NCBI GenBank assembly: GCA_903877135.1
Contig: CAIRCN010000010.1
Location: 100,241-164,240, forward strand
DNA from: an uncultured Opitutia bacterium
Lineage (GTDB): Bacteria; Verrucomicrobiota; Verrucomicrobiia; Opitutales; Opitutaceae
DNA length: 64,000 nt
Direction of reading: 5' to 3'
The position numbers were made by a program, and so were the translations under genes. Positions 43,992-52,725 of the stretch are shown one piece after another. The notes under the pieces were generated by a model. The model was not told the origin of the DNA. It saw nothing but the letters and a program-made list of their open reading frames with translations, and searched no databases. Each line of letters opens with the position of its first letter. Within the stretch, counting starts at the first letter, position 1.

Positions 43992-46900
43992 TTACCGGGC
44001 ACCGGCCTCCGGGACCGCCGCGCACCGCCGCAACCGGGTAAACACGAGTTCGCAGACGACCCCGTTGGCGTCGAGTCCGCCGAGCACGGCGGCCACGCGC
44101 CGATACAGGTTCAACTGGCCGGCATGCCGCGCCACCGCTGCCGCAATGTCCTCCACGGTTTCGACGCGATCTGTCTTGAAATCCCACACCGTGGCGCGCA
44201 CCGCCCGCCCCGCGGCGTCGCGCGCCACCACCACGCGGTCAAACACGCCCGTCACCCACGCCCCGTCGAGCACGATTTCGAACGCCCGCTCGCGCCAAAC
44301 TTCCGCACGTGCCGCACCGGCCGGCCGGGTCCAGACATCCGCCAGCGCCGCCGCCCGCAGACACACGAGAGCCTCCGTCGCGGCGGGCCCGCCGTCTGCC
44401 CAGGTGGCGGCCAACCGCGCAACTTCGTCGGCGCTCCCCCACTCTACCTCGGCGAACCGTGCATGCACGGCCGTCCCGAAATCCGCCGCGCCGCCACCCT
44501 CGAGTGCGAAAAGTTGCGCCGCAGCCAGCACGCCGGTTTTTTCCTCCGACGGCCGGCGCGCCTGCCGCCGCGGCGCGTGCTCCAAGCCTGCAACCGGCGC
44601 GATGGCTCGCGCATCTGTTTCCTCGCTCACCGGCTCCGCGCGGGTGAGCGCGGCATACCAGTCCGGATCTCCCGCGGTCCATGCGCCGGGTAACTCCAGC
44701 GCGCCGACGCGCACCGGGCGCCTCTCCCCGCCCAGCGTGTCGGCCAGCATGCGGGGATAATTGGCCGACGCCGATTTCCCGGCCGGCTTAGCGATCAGAT
44801 ACATACCACGTATCGCGCGCGTCATCGCCACATAGAGCAGCGAAAGATTTTCGTAGCACGCCGCGGCCCGGGCGGCGCCGACATGCGCGGCGAGCACGGC
44901 GTCCTGCTCGCGGAAAAGCCCCGGAGGCAGGTCCAGCACCCACTCCACGGCGCGGTCCGCGGCCCGCTGCACCGCGAGTCCCTTGCGCCGTTCTTCCAGC
45001 GTGTTTCCCTCGAGATCGGGCAGCAGCACCACGTCGAAGCCGAGCCCTTTCGCCTTGTGAATCGTCATCACGCGCACGACCGCGGCGCTCTCGGCGTCGC
45101 GCACCGTGTGCCGCGCCATGAACGCCGAAAACTCCGCCGCGTCGCGGCTCCCCGTCGCGTCGAACAGCCCCGCCGCCGCCGCGAACTGCCGCGCCCGCAC
45201 CCGCGAAAACACATCGTCCACCGCGAGCCGCGGCTCCAGTTTCGCGAGCCACCACTCCGCCGTCCGCTCAAAACCCTCGGCGTGGATCTGTTCGAGCACC
45301 CGCTCCGTCAGCCGTTCGGGAAAACTCAACTCCTCCGCCGCCAGCACCGCGCCGAGCGGCATCATGCGCAGGTGCTCCCACGCGAGCGTGTCGCCCGGAT
45401 GCGCCGCCGCCTGCACCAGCGCGAGCAGCGCCGCGCCGAGCGGGTTGTCGATGCAGACGTGCAAATCCGATTCCGCCACCGCTGGCAGCCCGCCCTCGCG
45501 CCGCAGAAAATCCGCCAGTGCAGTCGCCGTGTCGTTTCGGCGCACCAGCACTGCGCAGGTGAGCCCGCGCTCCAGCGGCCGGATTTCCCGCAGGAGCCGC
45601 AGCGCCACCGCCCAGCACCCAGCCTCATCGTCAGCATGCAGCAGCGCCGCCTGCCCGCCGCGCTCCGGCACCGCCGTCGTGTGCGCCAGCCACACGCGGT
45701 TCCACGCCGCGCTCGCCTCGCCGGGGAACAGCCGCGCCAGCGTTTCGCGCGCGCCGAAAACCGTATTGACCATCTCGATCAGCGGCGGACCCGAACGCCA
45801 CGACTCCACAAGCGGACGCTCGATGATCGCGCCGGGTGCGGCGGCGTTGTAGTGGTTGAAAATCTTCCGAAACAGCTGCGGGTCTCCCTCGCGCCACGCA
45901 TAGACCGCCTGCTTCACGTCGCCCACGCAGAAAAAGCTCCGCCGCCCCTCCGCGTCCTGCACCGCCTCGTCGATCAGGTTACGCAACACACTCCACTGCC
46001 CGAAACTCGTGTCCTGAAATTCGTCAAGCAGCCAGTGGTCGATCTCCGCGTCGAGCCGGTAGTCGATCATCAGCCGCCCCTCGCAGTCGTCGCTCTGCTG
46101 TGCCAGCAACGGCGCGCCCGCCGCCGGCGCGAGCAGCCGCTGCACGTCGGCAAACGTCAGCTTGCCCGTGCGCCGCACCGCGTCGTGGTAAACCGCCTCG
46201 TAGCCACACAGCACCGCGAAAATCCCGCGCGTTGTCTCCAGCCGCCGCCGCAACTCCGCGCCGACCACCTCCGTCACGATCCGCGCGAGCGCCGCGCACT
46301 CGTCGGGCGCCAGCACGAGTTTTTTCCGCTCGACCGTCATCTCGGCGCGGCCGGCTTGCAGCGCGGGCCAGACGGCGAGCGCGTTTTTCAACACGTATTC
46401 CAGCGGCTTGGGCAACTCCATCCCCGGCGCCCATTCGGGCAGCGCCGCAAAAAAATCCCCCCAGCGCCGCCGCTGCCCGTCGCTCAGGTCGCGGCCAGCG
46501 AGCGACGCCACCAGCGCCGCCACCGCGTCGGCCAGACGGCCCTGCGGCTCCAGCCACGCACAGCCGTCCGGCCAGATGCGCGCCGGGTTGCCCCACAATT
46601 CCACGGAAGGCGCGGCGAGAAAAGTCTCCTGATAGTCGTCCAAAAATCCGTCAAGCTGCGCGCCGAGCCGTTTCTCCTCGCGCCCGAACGTCGCGCGCTT
46701 GAACGCCTCGATGAACTCCTGCTGCGCCGGCGCCAGCCCGCCCGCCCGCGCAAACATCCGCCGCAGCACGCGCTGGCGCTCGAGCCGCGCCGCATGCTCC
46801 TGCAGAATCTCAAAGTCGCCCGTCAGCCCCAGCTCCAGCGGAAACGCCCGCACCACCTGCGCAAAAAAACTGTCCAGCGTGCCGAGTCGCAGCCGGTGCA

Positions 46901-47189
46901 TCGCATCGGTCACCCGACGCAGCATCGCCAAGAAATCGCCCGACCCGAGCTGCGGCGCGCCGATGCGGCCCGCCAGCCGACCCGCGGCGTCCGCCTCGCG
47001 CGCCGCGTCCGCGAGCTTTTTCAAAATCTCGTCGAAGAATTCTCCCGCCGCCTTGCGCGTGAACGTCAGCGCCACGATCCGCTCGGGCTTCGCGCCGCGC
47101 GCCAGCAGCGCGACAAACCGGTCCGTGAGCGCGAACGTCTTGCCCGAGCCCGCCGATGCGAGAATCATTTCGTGACGCAGCGGTCTCAT
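43992..47189 (-). CDS. addA: AddA-like UvrD-type helicase with C-terminal PD-(D/E)XK nuclease
   Basis: The 1,065-residue protein starts with a superfamily 1A helicase. Walker A is ASAGSGKT (11-18), motif Ia FTRKAA, motif [15 protein letters not shown] (about 385) and motif [19 protein letters not shown] (about 710). The C-terminus carries a RecB-type nuclease ([12 protein letters not shown], then TVWDFKTDR near residue 1000). With AddB it would process double-strand ends for RecA loading. Its ATG overlaps the addB stop by four bases. The symbol reflects architecture and pairing; individual orthology was not tested. Confidence 0.88.
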   Translation of the reverse strand: MRPLRHEMILASAGSGKTFALTDRFVALLARGAKPERIVALTFTRKAAGEFFDEILKKLADAAREADAAGRLAGRIGAPQLGSGDFLAMLRRVTDAMHRLRLGTLDSFFAQVVRAFPLELGLTGDFEILQEHAARLERQRVLRRMFARAGGLAPAQQEFIEAFKRATFGREEKRLGAQLDGFLDDYQETFLAAPSVELWGNPARIWPDGCAWLEPQGRLADAVAALVASLAGRDLSDGQRRRWGDFFAALPEWAPGMELPKPLEYVLKNALAVWPALQAGRAEMTVERKKLVLAPDECAALARIVTEVVGAELRRRLETTRGIFAVLCGYEAVYHDAVRRTGKLTFADVQRLLAPAAGAPLLAQQSDDCEGRLMIDYRLDAEIDHWLLDEFQDTSFGQWSVLRNLIDEAVQDAEGRRSFFCVGDVKQAVYAWREGDPQLFRKIFNHYNAAAPGAIIERPLVESWRSGPPLIEMVNTVFGARETLARLFPGEASAAWNRVWLAHTTAVPERGGQAALLHADDEAGCWAVALRLLREIRPLERGLTCAVLVRRNDTATALADFLRREGGLPAVAESDLHVCIDNPLGAALLALVQAAAHPGDTLAWEHLRMMPLGAVLAAEELSFPERLTERVLEQIHAEGFERTAEWWLAKLEPRLAVDDVFSRVRARQFAAAAGLFDATGSRDAAEFSAFMARHTVRDAESAAVVRVMTIHKAKGLGFDVVLLPDLEGNTLEERRKGLAVQRAADRAVEWVLDLPPGLFREQDAVLAAHVGAARAAACYENLSLLYVAMTRAIRGMYLIAKPAGKSASANYPRMLADTLGGERRPVRVGALELPGAWTAGDPDWYAALTRAEPVSEETDARAIAPVAGLEHAPRRQARRPSEEKTGVLAAAQLFALEGGGAADFGTAVHARFAEVEWGSADEVARLAATWADGGPAATEALVCLRAAALADVWTRPAGAARAEVWRERAFEIVLDGAWVTGVFDRVVVARDAAGRAVRATVWDFKTDRVETVEDIAAAVARHAGQLNLYRRVAAVLGGLDANGVVCELVFTRLRRCAAVPEAGAR

Positions 47190-49960
47190 GGCGCGGCGCC
47201 TCCAAAATTCACGCTGTCTTCCACCCTGCGGTGGAAAAGCGCCGCAAACTCATCGCGCTCCTCGTCGACGTGCGCGCCCGGCGGCCAGAACTCGCCCGCG
47301 CGAATCGCCGCGCACAAGCCCGTCGCCGCCCGTAACGCCGACGCCTGCAACTCCTCCGTAAATTTATCCCAAAGCGCGAGCCCCGTATCACCGACCGCCT
47401 TCGGCAAATTGAAATAACCGCACTCGACGTCGCCGCCTAGCTCCGCCGCCAGCGCGTGCCGGTAGAGCGGCAGTTGCAGGTCGGCCCACACCCGCGCCTT
47501 GCCGTCGACGACCACCACCGACCATTCCGGCGGCGTCTCGTCGCACCGCGGCGCGCGCAGGTGCGCTGAGGCCGGCGTCACGGGCGAGTCGGAGGTTTTG
47601 TAGTCGAGCAGCCGCACCGCGCCTGTCTCCGCGTGCCGGTCGATGCGGTCGATTTTCCCACTGACGACGAGGCCGGCTATCTCCACGGCGAATTTTTTCT
47701 CCACGTCGGCGATCACCCAGCCCGCCGCCCGTTCGCGCGCCTGCACCTCGGCGACATGCGTGAGCCGCTGGCGCGCCGACTCGACTTGGATCACGAGCGG
47801 CAACGTGAGGTTGTCGCCGAAGCGAGCGCGCACCTGCTGCGCGAGTTCGCCGAGGAGAAATTCGCGCAGCACGGCGGCGTCGGTGCAGTCGCGCAGCGCC
47901 ACCTCGCGGCCCATCGCCTCGAGCGCGGCGTGGCAGAGCGTGCCGAAGTCCAGCGCGTCGAGTTCGCTCTTCGCCGGGTCCACCGCCTCCATCCGCAGCA
48001 CGGTGCGCAGGTAAAAACGAAACGGACACGCGAGCCACGCCTTCAGCGCGGTGACGGCGACCTTCGCCGGCGGCGGCGCGCGCCGCGGCACGAGCGGCCA
48101 CGCGCGCGTCCACGGCGGATTCGGCGCCGCCAGCTCCGGCGCGGCAAAAAGAAACTCGATGCGCGTCGGCAGTTCTGCGTCGGCGCATTGCAACAGCAGG
48201 CGCGAGGGCCGCAACGGATCGCCCACCGCGGAAGTTTTTCCGAACAGCAGGTCGAGCCGCGCACGCGACGCCGCGATCGCCTGCAGTAGATAGGCGTCGC
48301 GGGCAAACCGCGCGGCGTTGGTCTTGAGCCCGAGCCGCGCTCGGAGCGACTCCGGCAAAAACGCGTCGCCCACCACCGCGTCGGGCACGCTGCCGTCGTT
48401 GAACCCGGCGACCGCGAGATGCGGCGCGTCCTCGAACAGCAACTCGAGCCAGCCCTGCAGTTCAAGCGCACCCGCGGGCTTTTCCTCCGTCCGCGCCCCG
48501 TCGCCGAACAGCCGCAGCGCCAGCTCCCACCATCCAGCGTCGTCGGGCCCGGGAAACCGCGCGCGCGCCGCCGCGCACTCGCGCAGCACCTCGGTCCACG
48601 CGCCCGCCGACTCGTGCAACTGCGCGTCGGCCTCGCGCGCAAGGTCGAGCTGGCGCGCGGCAAAAATCTCGCCGAGCGCCGCCGCCGCGTTCGCCGGAAA
48701 TTCGCCGCCCGTAAGCATGTCGCGTAGCTCCGCAACCAGCGCAAGCGCGGGCGAGCCCGTGTGCCGCCGCGCCTCGGCGAGCGTGGCCGGCAGATGCTCC
48801 GCGCGCAGGTCGTCGAGTTCGCTGAGAAAACGCGCCGACGAAAACCCGGCTCCGAGCCGCGCGTGCAGCCAAGCTAGAAAATCCGGACAGCGGGCGAGCG
48901 CCTCGACGGCGTCGAACGCTGGCTCGCGCGCGATCGCCGCCAGCGTCGCGAGCAGGTGATAAAGCTGGTCGCTACGCCGCGGCCGGCCCTCGGGGTTGAA
49001 CGCCGCCACGCCGGCCCGGGCGAGCCCGCTCTCGAGCAATGGCAGCACCTCGGCGTCGGCCACGCCGAGCGCCAGCAGCCCGTCGGGCTCGCCGTAGCCA
49101 CGCGCCAGCGCCGCGGCCCGCTCCGCCTGCGCGGCGGGGTCGGCACAGAGGTGCACGCGCCGCTCGAACTCGTCCAGCCCGAGTTGCCGGTGCTCCCACG
49201 CCGCCGCGAGCGGCCGGCCCCATTCGTCGAAATTTTCGCTCTCGGTTATCGGCGCAAAAATCACGACCTCGATCGGCTGCGCGCTCGCGTGCGCCGCCAA
49301 TGCTTCGAGCGCGAGCGGGAGCGGGTCGGGCGTGCCGAGCAGGACGACGCGGTCGTAGCGCTCCGCGACAGCAGCACTGCGCGCTGCGGCAATCTTCGCG
49401 GCCTGCGCATCGCGCAACTCGTGTGCCAAGAGGGCATCGTCGAAAAGCTCCTCCAGCGTGGCGAGCTGGCGCCAGCGCGCGGTATCCGGAAAATCCGATC
49501 CCACCTGCGCGGCCACATCGGCGAACCGCAGGCCGCCCTCAGCAAGCAAAGACTGCAGGCGCATGAACTCCTGCGCAAGCCGCAGCGCACCGGCGGCGTT
49601 GCCAGCCTGCGAGCCGGCGGGAAATACGTCGCCAAACTCTGCGGCGTCGATGTCGCACAGCACGCCCGTCCATGCGAGCAGCGACTCCAGCCGTGAGGCG
49701 GTGCCGTCCGTCGCCTCAAACGTGAGGAAGGTTTCGGGCGTGACGACGCGCGGCGGGAAAGTCGCCTGCCCACGCGCGGCGGCGTGCTCCGCCAGCGCCT
49801 CGCGCAGACGCCGGCCCGACTGGCGCGTCGGCACCACCACGAGCACCCGCGACAGATCGAGCGGCGCGCCGCCGGTCCAGCTGTCCGCGAGCCACACGGC
49901 CGCCTGCGTCAGCAGCGGGCGATCCCACAGAATGAAATGACGGCGCGTCGGGTTCACCAC
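47186..49960 (-). CDS. addB: AddB-like PD-(D/E)XK nuclease subunit
   Basis: The 924-residue partner of AddA has an inactivated-helicase N-terminal half; LSRVLVVVPTRQSGRRLREAL stands where a Walker A would be and lacks GKT. The C-terminal RecB-type nuclease shows FGTLCHAALEAMGRE (about 677), the catalytic GKIDRIDRH and LLDYKTSDSP (about 773-790). AddB in Firmicutes binds a [4Fe-4S] cluster with three C-terminal cysteines; I do not see that C-x2-C-x5-C cluster here. The gene is immediately upstream of addA with a four-base overlap. Confidence 0.8.
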   Translation of the reverse strand: MVNPTRRHFILWDRPLLTQAAVWLADSWTGGAPLDLSRVLVVVPTRQSGRRLREALAEHAAARGQATFPPRVVTPETFLTFEATDGTASRLESLLAWTGVLCDIDAAEFGDVFPAGSQAGNAAGALRLAQEFMRLQSLLAEGGLRFADVAAQVGSDFPDTARWRQLATLEELFDDALLAHELRDAQAAKIAAARSAAVAERYDRVVLLGTPDPLPLALEALAAHASAQPIEVVIFAPITESENFDEWGRPLAAAWEHRQLGLDEFERRVHLCADPAAQAERAAALARGYGEPDGLLALGVADAEVLPLLESGLARAGVAAFNPEGRPRRSDQLYHLLATLAAIAREPAFDAVEALARCPDFLAWLHARLGAGFSSARFLSELDDLRAEHLPATLAEARRHTGSPALALVAELRDMLTGGEFPANAAAALGEIFAARQLDLAREADAQLHESAGAWTEVLRECAAARARFPGPDDAGWWELALRLFGDGARTEEKPAGALELQGWLELLFEDAPHLAVAGFNDGSVPDAVVGDAFLPESLRARLGLKTNAARFARDAYLLQAIAASRARLDLLFGKTSAVGDPLRPSRLLLQCADAELPTRIEFLFAAPELAAPNPPWTRAWPLVPRRAPPPAKVAVTALKAWLACPFRFYLRTVLRMEAVDPAKSELDALDFGTLCHAALEAMGREVALRDCTDAAVLREFLLGELAQQVRARFGDNLTLPLVIQVESARQRLTHVAEVQARERAAGWVIADVEKKFAVEIAGLVVSGKIDRIDRHAETGAVRLLDYKTSDSPVTPASAHLRAPRCDETPPEWSVVVVDGKARVWADLQLPLYRHALAAELGGDVECGYFNLPKAVGDTGLALWDKFTEELQASALRAATGLCAAIRAGEFWPPGAHVDEERDEFAALFHRRVEDSVNFGGAAP

Positions 49961-50047
49961 AAGTGGCGCGCATCATGGGCGCATCGGCGCGCAGCCGGCA
50001 AGGAGAGTCGGCGAAACCTCCGCCCGCGGGCCGCGGAGCGGACAACA

Positions 50048-50078
50048 AAAAACTCCGCGGCCCGGGGGCGCGGAGTTT
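50048..50078 (-). terminator. rho-independent terminator of rpsT
   Basis: AAACTCCGCG (50050-50059) pairs perfectly with CGCGGAGTTT (50069-50078). On the minus strand the 10-bp stem is followed by TTTTTTGTTG. It lies 26 bp past the rpsT stop; the + strand side also ends in TTT, so it could act weakly in both directions. Confidence 0.88.
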
Positions 50079-50104
50079 GAAAGAAGGAAGCGAAAGCGGG
50101 CGAG

Positions 50105-50365
50105 TTACTTCGCGAAAACGAACTTCGCGACGTGCGCCTTGGCGCGAGAGGCGGCGTTCTTATGGACGACGCCGGACTTCGTGGCCTTGTCCATCGCGGA
50201 AACATAGAGGCTGGCGGCGGCCTTGGTCACGGCGGCATCGCCAGCCTTGATCGCGGCGTCGAGACTCTTGTGCAGCGTCTTCAAGCGGGTGTGGACGCCT
50301 TTGTTGCGGGTGGTGAGACGCACGGCTTTGCGCGCGGCTTTGATGGCAGATTTGGTGTTGGCCAT
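50105..50365 (-). CDS. rpsT: 30S ribosomal protein S20
   Basis: From the ATG at 50363-50365 the product has 86 residues and starts MANTKSAIKAARKAVRLTTR, the standard S20 beginning. It ends KNAASRAKAHVAKFVFAK, matching the conserved VHKNKAARxKSRL region. It binds 16S rRNA helix 44 and the 5' domain. An upstream in-frame ATG would add 12 residues with no family support. The gene is monocistronic with a strong terminator, as usual for rpsT. Confidence 0.97.
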   Translation of the reverse strand: MANTKSAIKAARKAVRLTTRNKGVHTRLKTLHKSLDAAIKAGDAAVTKAAASLYVSAMDKATKSGVVHKNAASRAKAHVAKFVFAK

Positions 50366-50492
50366 GGTCGTGTGGGAGATTGGAGCCGGACAGAAACCCA
50401 AAGCGGCGCGGGAGAGTCAAGGGTTTTGTCGGAAACACCAACCGGCAGCAAAGGGCTCGTGTTTGCCTGCGCGTCTCTTTTAGTGGAGCACC

Positions 50493-51158
50493 ATGGCCCC
50501 CACCCCCGGTTCAATGGCGATCCGCCTGCTCGTGGTCGATGACAGCACACTCGTGCGCCATGGGCTGCGCGCGGTTCTTGCCGCCGAAAGCCGCGGTTCA
50601 GGTATCGAGATCGTTGGTGAAGCCGCAACCGTCGCCAGTGCGGTAGAAGCAGCCGCGCACCTGCGGCCGGACGTGGTCCTGCTCGATATCCGGCTGCCCG
50701 ACGGCACTGGCTTTGACGCGTGCCGGAGGATCTTGTCGCAGCAGCCGGACACGCGGGTGCTGTTTCTCACATCGGTGGTAGATGACGCCCTACTCGACGA
50801 GGCAATCCGCACCGGCGCGCATGGTTATCTGCTGAAGGAGATTGACAGCCACGGGCTCGTGCAGGCTATCCGCGATGTGGCCGCTGGCAAATCGATCCTC
50901 GATCCGGAGGTGACAGCGCGCGTCATGGAAATGGTCCGGGCCAGCAGCGGCAACGGGCCAGACCCGCTGGCCGTGCTCTCGCCGCAAGAACAAAAGGTGC
51001 TGGCGTTGATCGCCGCCGGCCGCACGAACAAGGAAGCGGGCAGCGCACTAAACCTGAGCGAGAAAACCGTGAAGAACTATCTCAGCAGCGTTTTCGAGAA
51101 GCTGCACGTCTCGCGCCGAGCCCAGGCAGCAACGCTTTTCGCCCAGCGAAAAGCCTGA
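50493..51158 (+). CDS. NarL/FixJ-family response regulator
   Basis: The 221-residue protein has an N-terminal receiver domain with acidic pocket Asp16-Asp17 (LLVVDDSTLVR), phosphoacceptor Asp65 (VVLLDIRLPDG), the conserved Thr/Ser in LFLTSVV and Lys in GYLLKE. A C-terminal LuxR-type HTH follows (LSPQEQKVLALIAAGRTNKEAGSALNLSEKTVKNYLSSVFEKL, quoted in parts: LSPQEQKVLALIAAGRTNKE). An alternative start at Met8 (MAIRLLVVDD) fits the family better. No histidine kinase lies nearby. It precedes the prepilin-like genes in the same orientation, with a 142-bp gap. Confidence 0.92.
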   Translation: MAPTPGSMAIRLLVVDDSTLVRHGLRAVLAAESRGSGIEIVGEAATVASAVEAAAHLRPDVVLLDIRLPDGTGFDACRRILSQQPDTRVLFLTSVVDDALLDEAIRTGAHGYLLKEIDSHGLVQAIRDVAAGKSILDPEVTARVMEMVRASSGNGPDPLAVLSPQEQKVLALIAAGRTNKEAGSALNLSEKTVKNYLSSVFEKLHVSRRAQAATLFAQRKA

Positions 51159-51300
51159 ACAGCGGCGGTCCCGCCACAGCGCGCGCCAGAGCCGAACAGG
51201 GCCGAATGGCCCTAGTGCCGCCGGGACCTCAAGGGACTATTGCCCACCTAGGCAAGCGTAGGGAATTCTGCTAGCTTCCGCCCGCAACCCTCCATAAACC

Positions 51301-51987
51301 GTGACCTACTCGCCCATTTTTTTCCGCCGCTCCTCCCCACGCTCTGGCATGACGCTGGTCGAAGTGGCCGTCGCCGTGGGCATCCTGGCGATTATACTCG
51401 GGGGTATTCTTGCCTCGCTGATGCAGATGCGCCGGCTCGCTGCCGTCAGCGTCGCCCAGAACGCCGCCCTCACCATCGTCCAAGGCTACATCGAGCAGTT
51501 AAAGAACATGTCACTGCAGCAGTTCGTGAACGCCGATCCGGCCGACTCCCAGAACAACCCCCGGCTGACGGTTTCGTTTGTGCTGCCCACGTTGAAGGAC
51601 TCGAGCGCCACGGTCATTCCGCTCACCGCCACACCCTCGGGCGTGACCCTCACCGGGTCGCCGTGGGGCACAACCCCGACCGGAGTTTACGACAATTTGC
51701 AGACCTTCGACATGGACAGCCGGGCCATCCCCGGGATGGACACTTGGGCGACGATCTGGCCGGGAGCCAACACCAGTCTCACGCCGTATCCGACTACTGT
51801 GCCCGGCAAGACCGACCTTTGCATGAACTTCTGGGTCCAGATCACCGACCTCACGCCGACCTCCTCTTCGCAGTGCAAAGCCTACAGTGTCGTCATCTAC
51901 TACACGTATCGCTACCGCGACGGCAATAGGGTGAAATACATCATGGATTCCGTCCGCACCATCCGCTCCGCCGTCCAGACTTTCTAA
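51301..51987 (+). CDS. prepilin-like protein (PilV/GspI type)
   Basis: The 228-residue protein, started at a GTG, has a class III prepilin signal: basic leader, cleavage Gly16-Met17 and Glu21 at position +5 (SGMTLVEVAVAVGILAIIL). The remainder is a Thr/Pro-rich periplasmic domain. It is probably a minor pseudopilin processed by a prepilin peptidase encoded elsewhere. It is the first of three genes separated by only 6-9 bp. The trio resembles the prepilin-containing gene cassettes (Verru_Chthon type) described from Verrucomicrobia, but that link is inference. Confidence 0.8.
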   Translation: MTYSPIFFRRSSPRSGMTLVEVAVAVGILAIILGGILASLMQMRRLAAVSVAQNAALTIVQGYIEQLKNMSLQQFVNADPADSQNNPRLTVSFVLPTLKDSSATVIPLTATPSGVTLTGSPWGTTPTGVYDNLQTFDMDSRAIPGMDTWATIWPGANTSLTPYPTTVPGKTDLCMNFWVQITDLTPTSSSQCKAYSVVIYYTYRYRDGNRVKYIMDSVRTIRSAVQTF

Positions 51988-51993
51988 ACCACT

Positions 51994-52716
51994 ATGAGAC
52001 CAATTTTGCCCAACCTCCACCCCGCCCACCGTGGTTTCACCATGCTGGAAATCATGCTGGCGGTTACGATCATGGGTTTTGCGACTATCGGCATCGTGGC
52101 CTTCATGCGACAGGCGCTGATGATGTATTATGCCGACCGCGCCGAGCAGATGATCAACCGCGACATCCGCAGCTTCACCAACAAAATTGAGGTCGACGCA
52201 GTCACCTCGAACTACTTCTGCATCTATCCGAATTTCAGCACGCTCACCGTCACCGTCAACGGGGTCGTCAGCGATGCCTTCGTGACCGACGGCCAGGTGG
52301 GCGACTTTCTGGTGCTGGTTTATACCGATCCCGCGCAAGCCACCACGGGCACGAGCATGATCACCGATTTGGTGGGCTATTACCGTGAAGTGACGAACAC
52401 CACCCTCAACAACGGCCCCGTGCACCGGTTCGCCATCCATCTCCCCACTCCGGTGGACGCCAAGTCTGCGCCGATGTATTCCATCCTGGGCACCTACGTC
52501 ACCGGCAGCATTTCCTCCTATCCCATCATCGAGCAATTGGCGCAGGGACTGGAGTCCGCTACCGTGACCCAGACCGTGCCAACCCCGCCCCTCTTCTACA
52601 ATCGGCTCAATCGCTGCGTGATGATCAGCGCACAGATTTCCGAATCGCTGACCGAGAAGGGCATCACGACACAAACCGGCAACACCTATAACTTCACCGT
52701 CTCTCCGCGCGGTTGA
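51994..52716 (+). CDS. prepilin-like protein (PilW/GspJ type)
   Basis: The 240-residue protein has a prepilin leader with cleavage Gly14-Phe15 and Glu19 at +5 (RGFTMLEIMLAVTIMGFATIG). The C-terminal domain is beta-rich (TLTVTVNGVVSDAF) and unrecognised. It starts 6 bp after the previous gene and ends 9 bp before the next, so the three are one operon. Confidence 0.82.
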   Translation: MRPILPNLHPAHRGFTMLEIMLAVTIMGFATIGIVAFMRQALMMYYADRAEQMINRDIRSFTNKIEVDAVTSNYFCIYPNFSTLTVTVNGVVSDAFVTDGQVGDFLVLVYTDPAQATTGTSMITDLVGYYREVTNTTLNNGPVHRFAIHLPTPVDAKSAPMYSILGTYVTGSISSYPIIEQLAQGLESATVTQTVPTPPLFYNRLNRCVMISAQISESLTEKGITTQTGNTYNFTVSPRG

Positions 52717-52725
52717 TTACAACTT

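Noticed and set aside
44883..47417. 844-codon + strand frame opposite addA
   Set aside because: The product is Arg/His/Gln-rich with no domain; the minus strand contains all helicase motifs.
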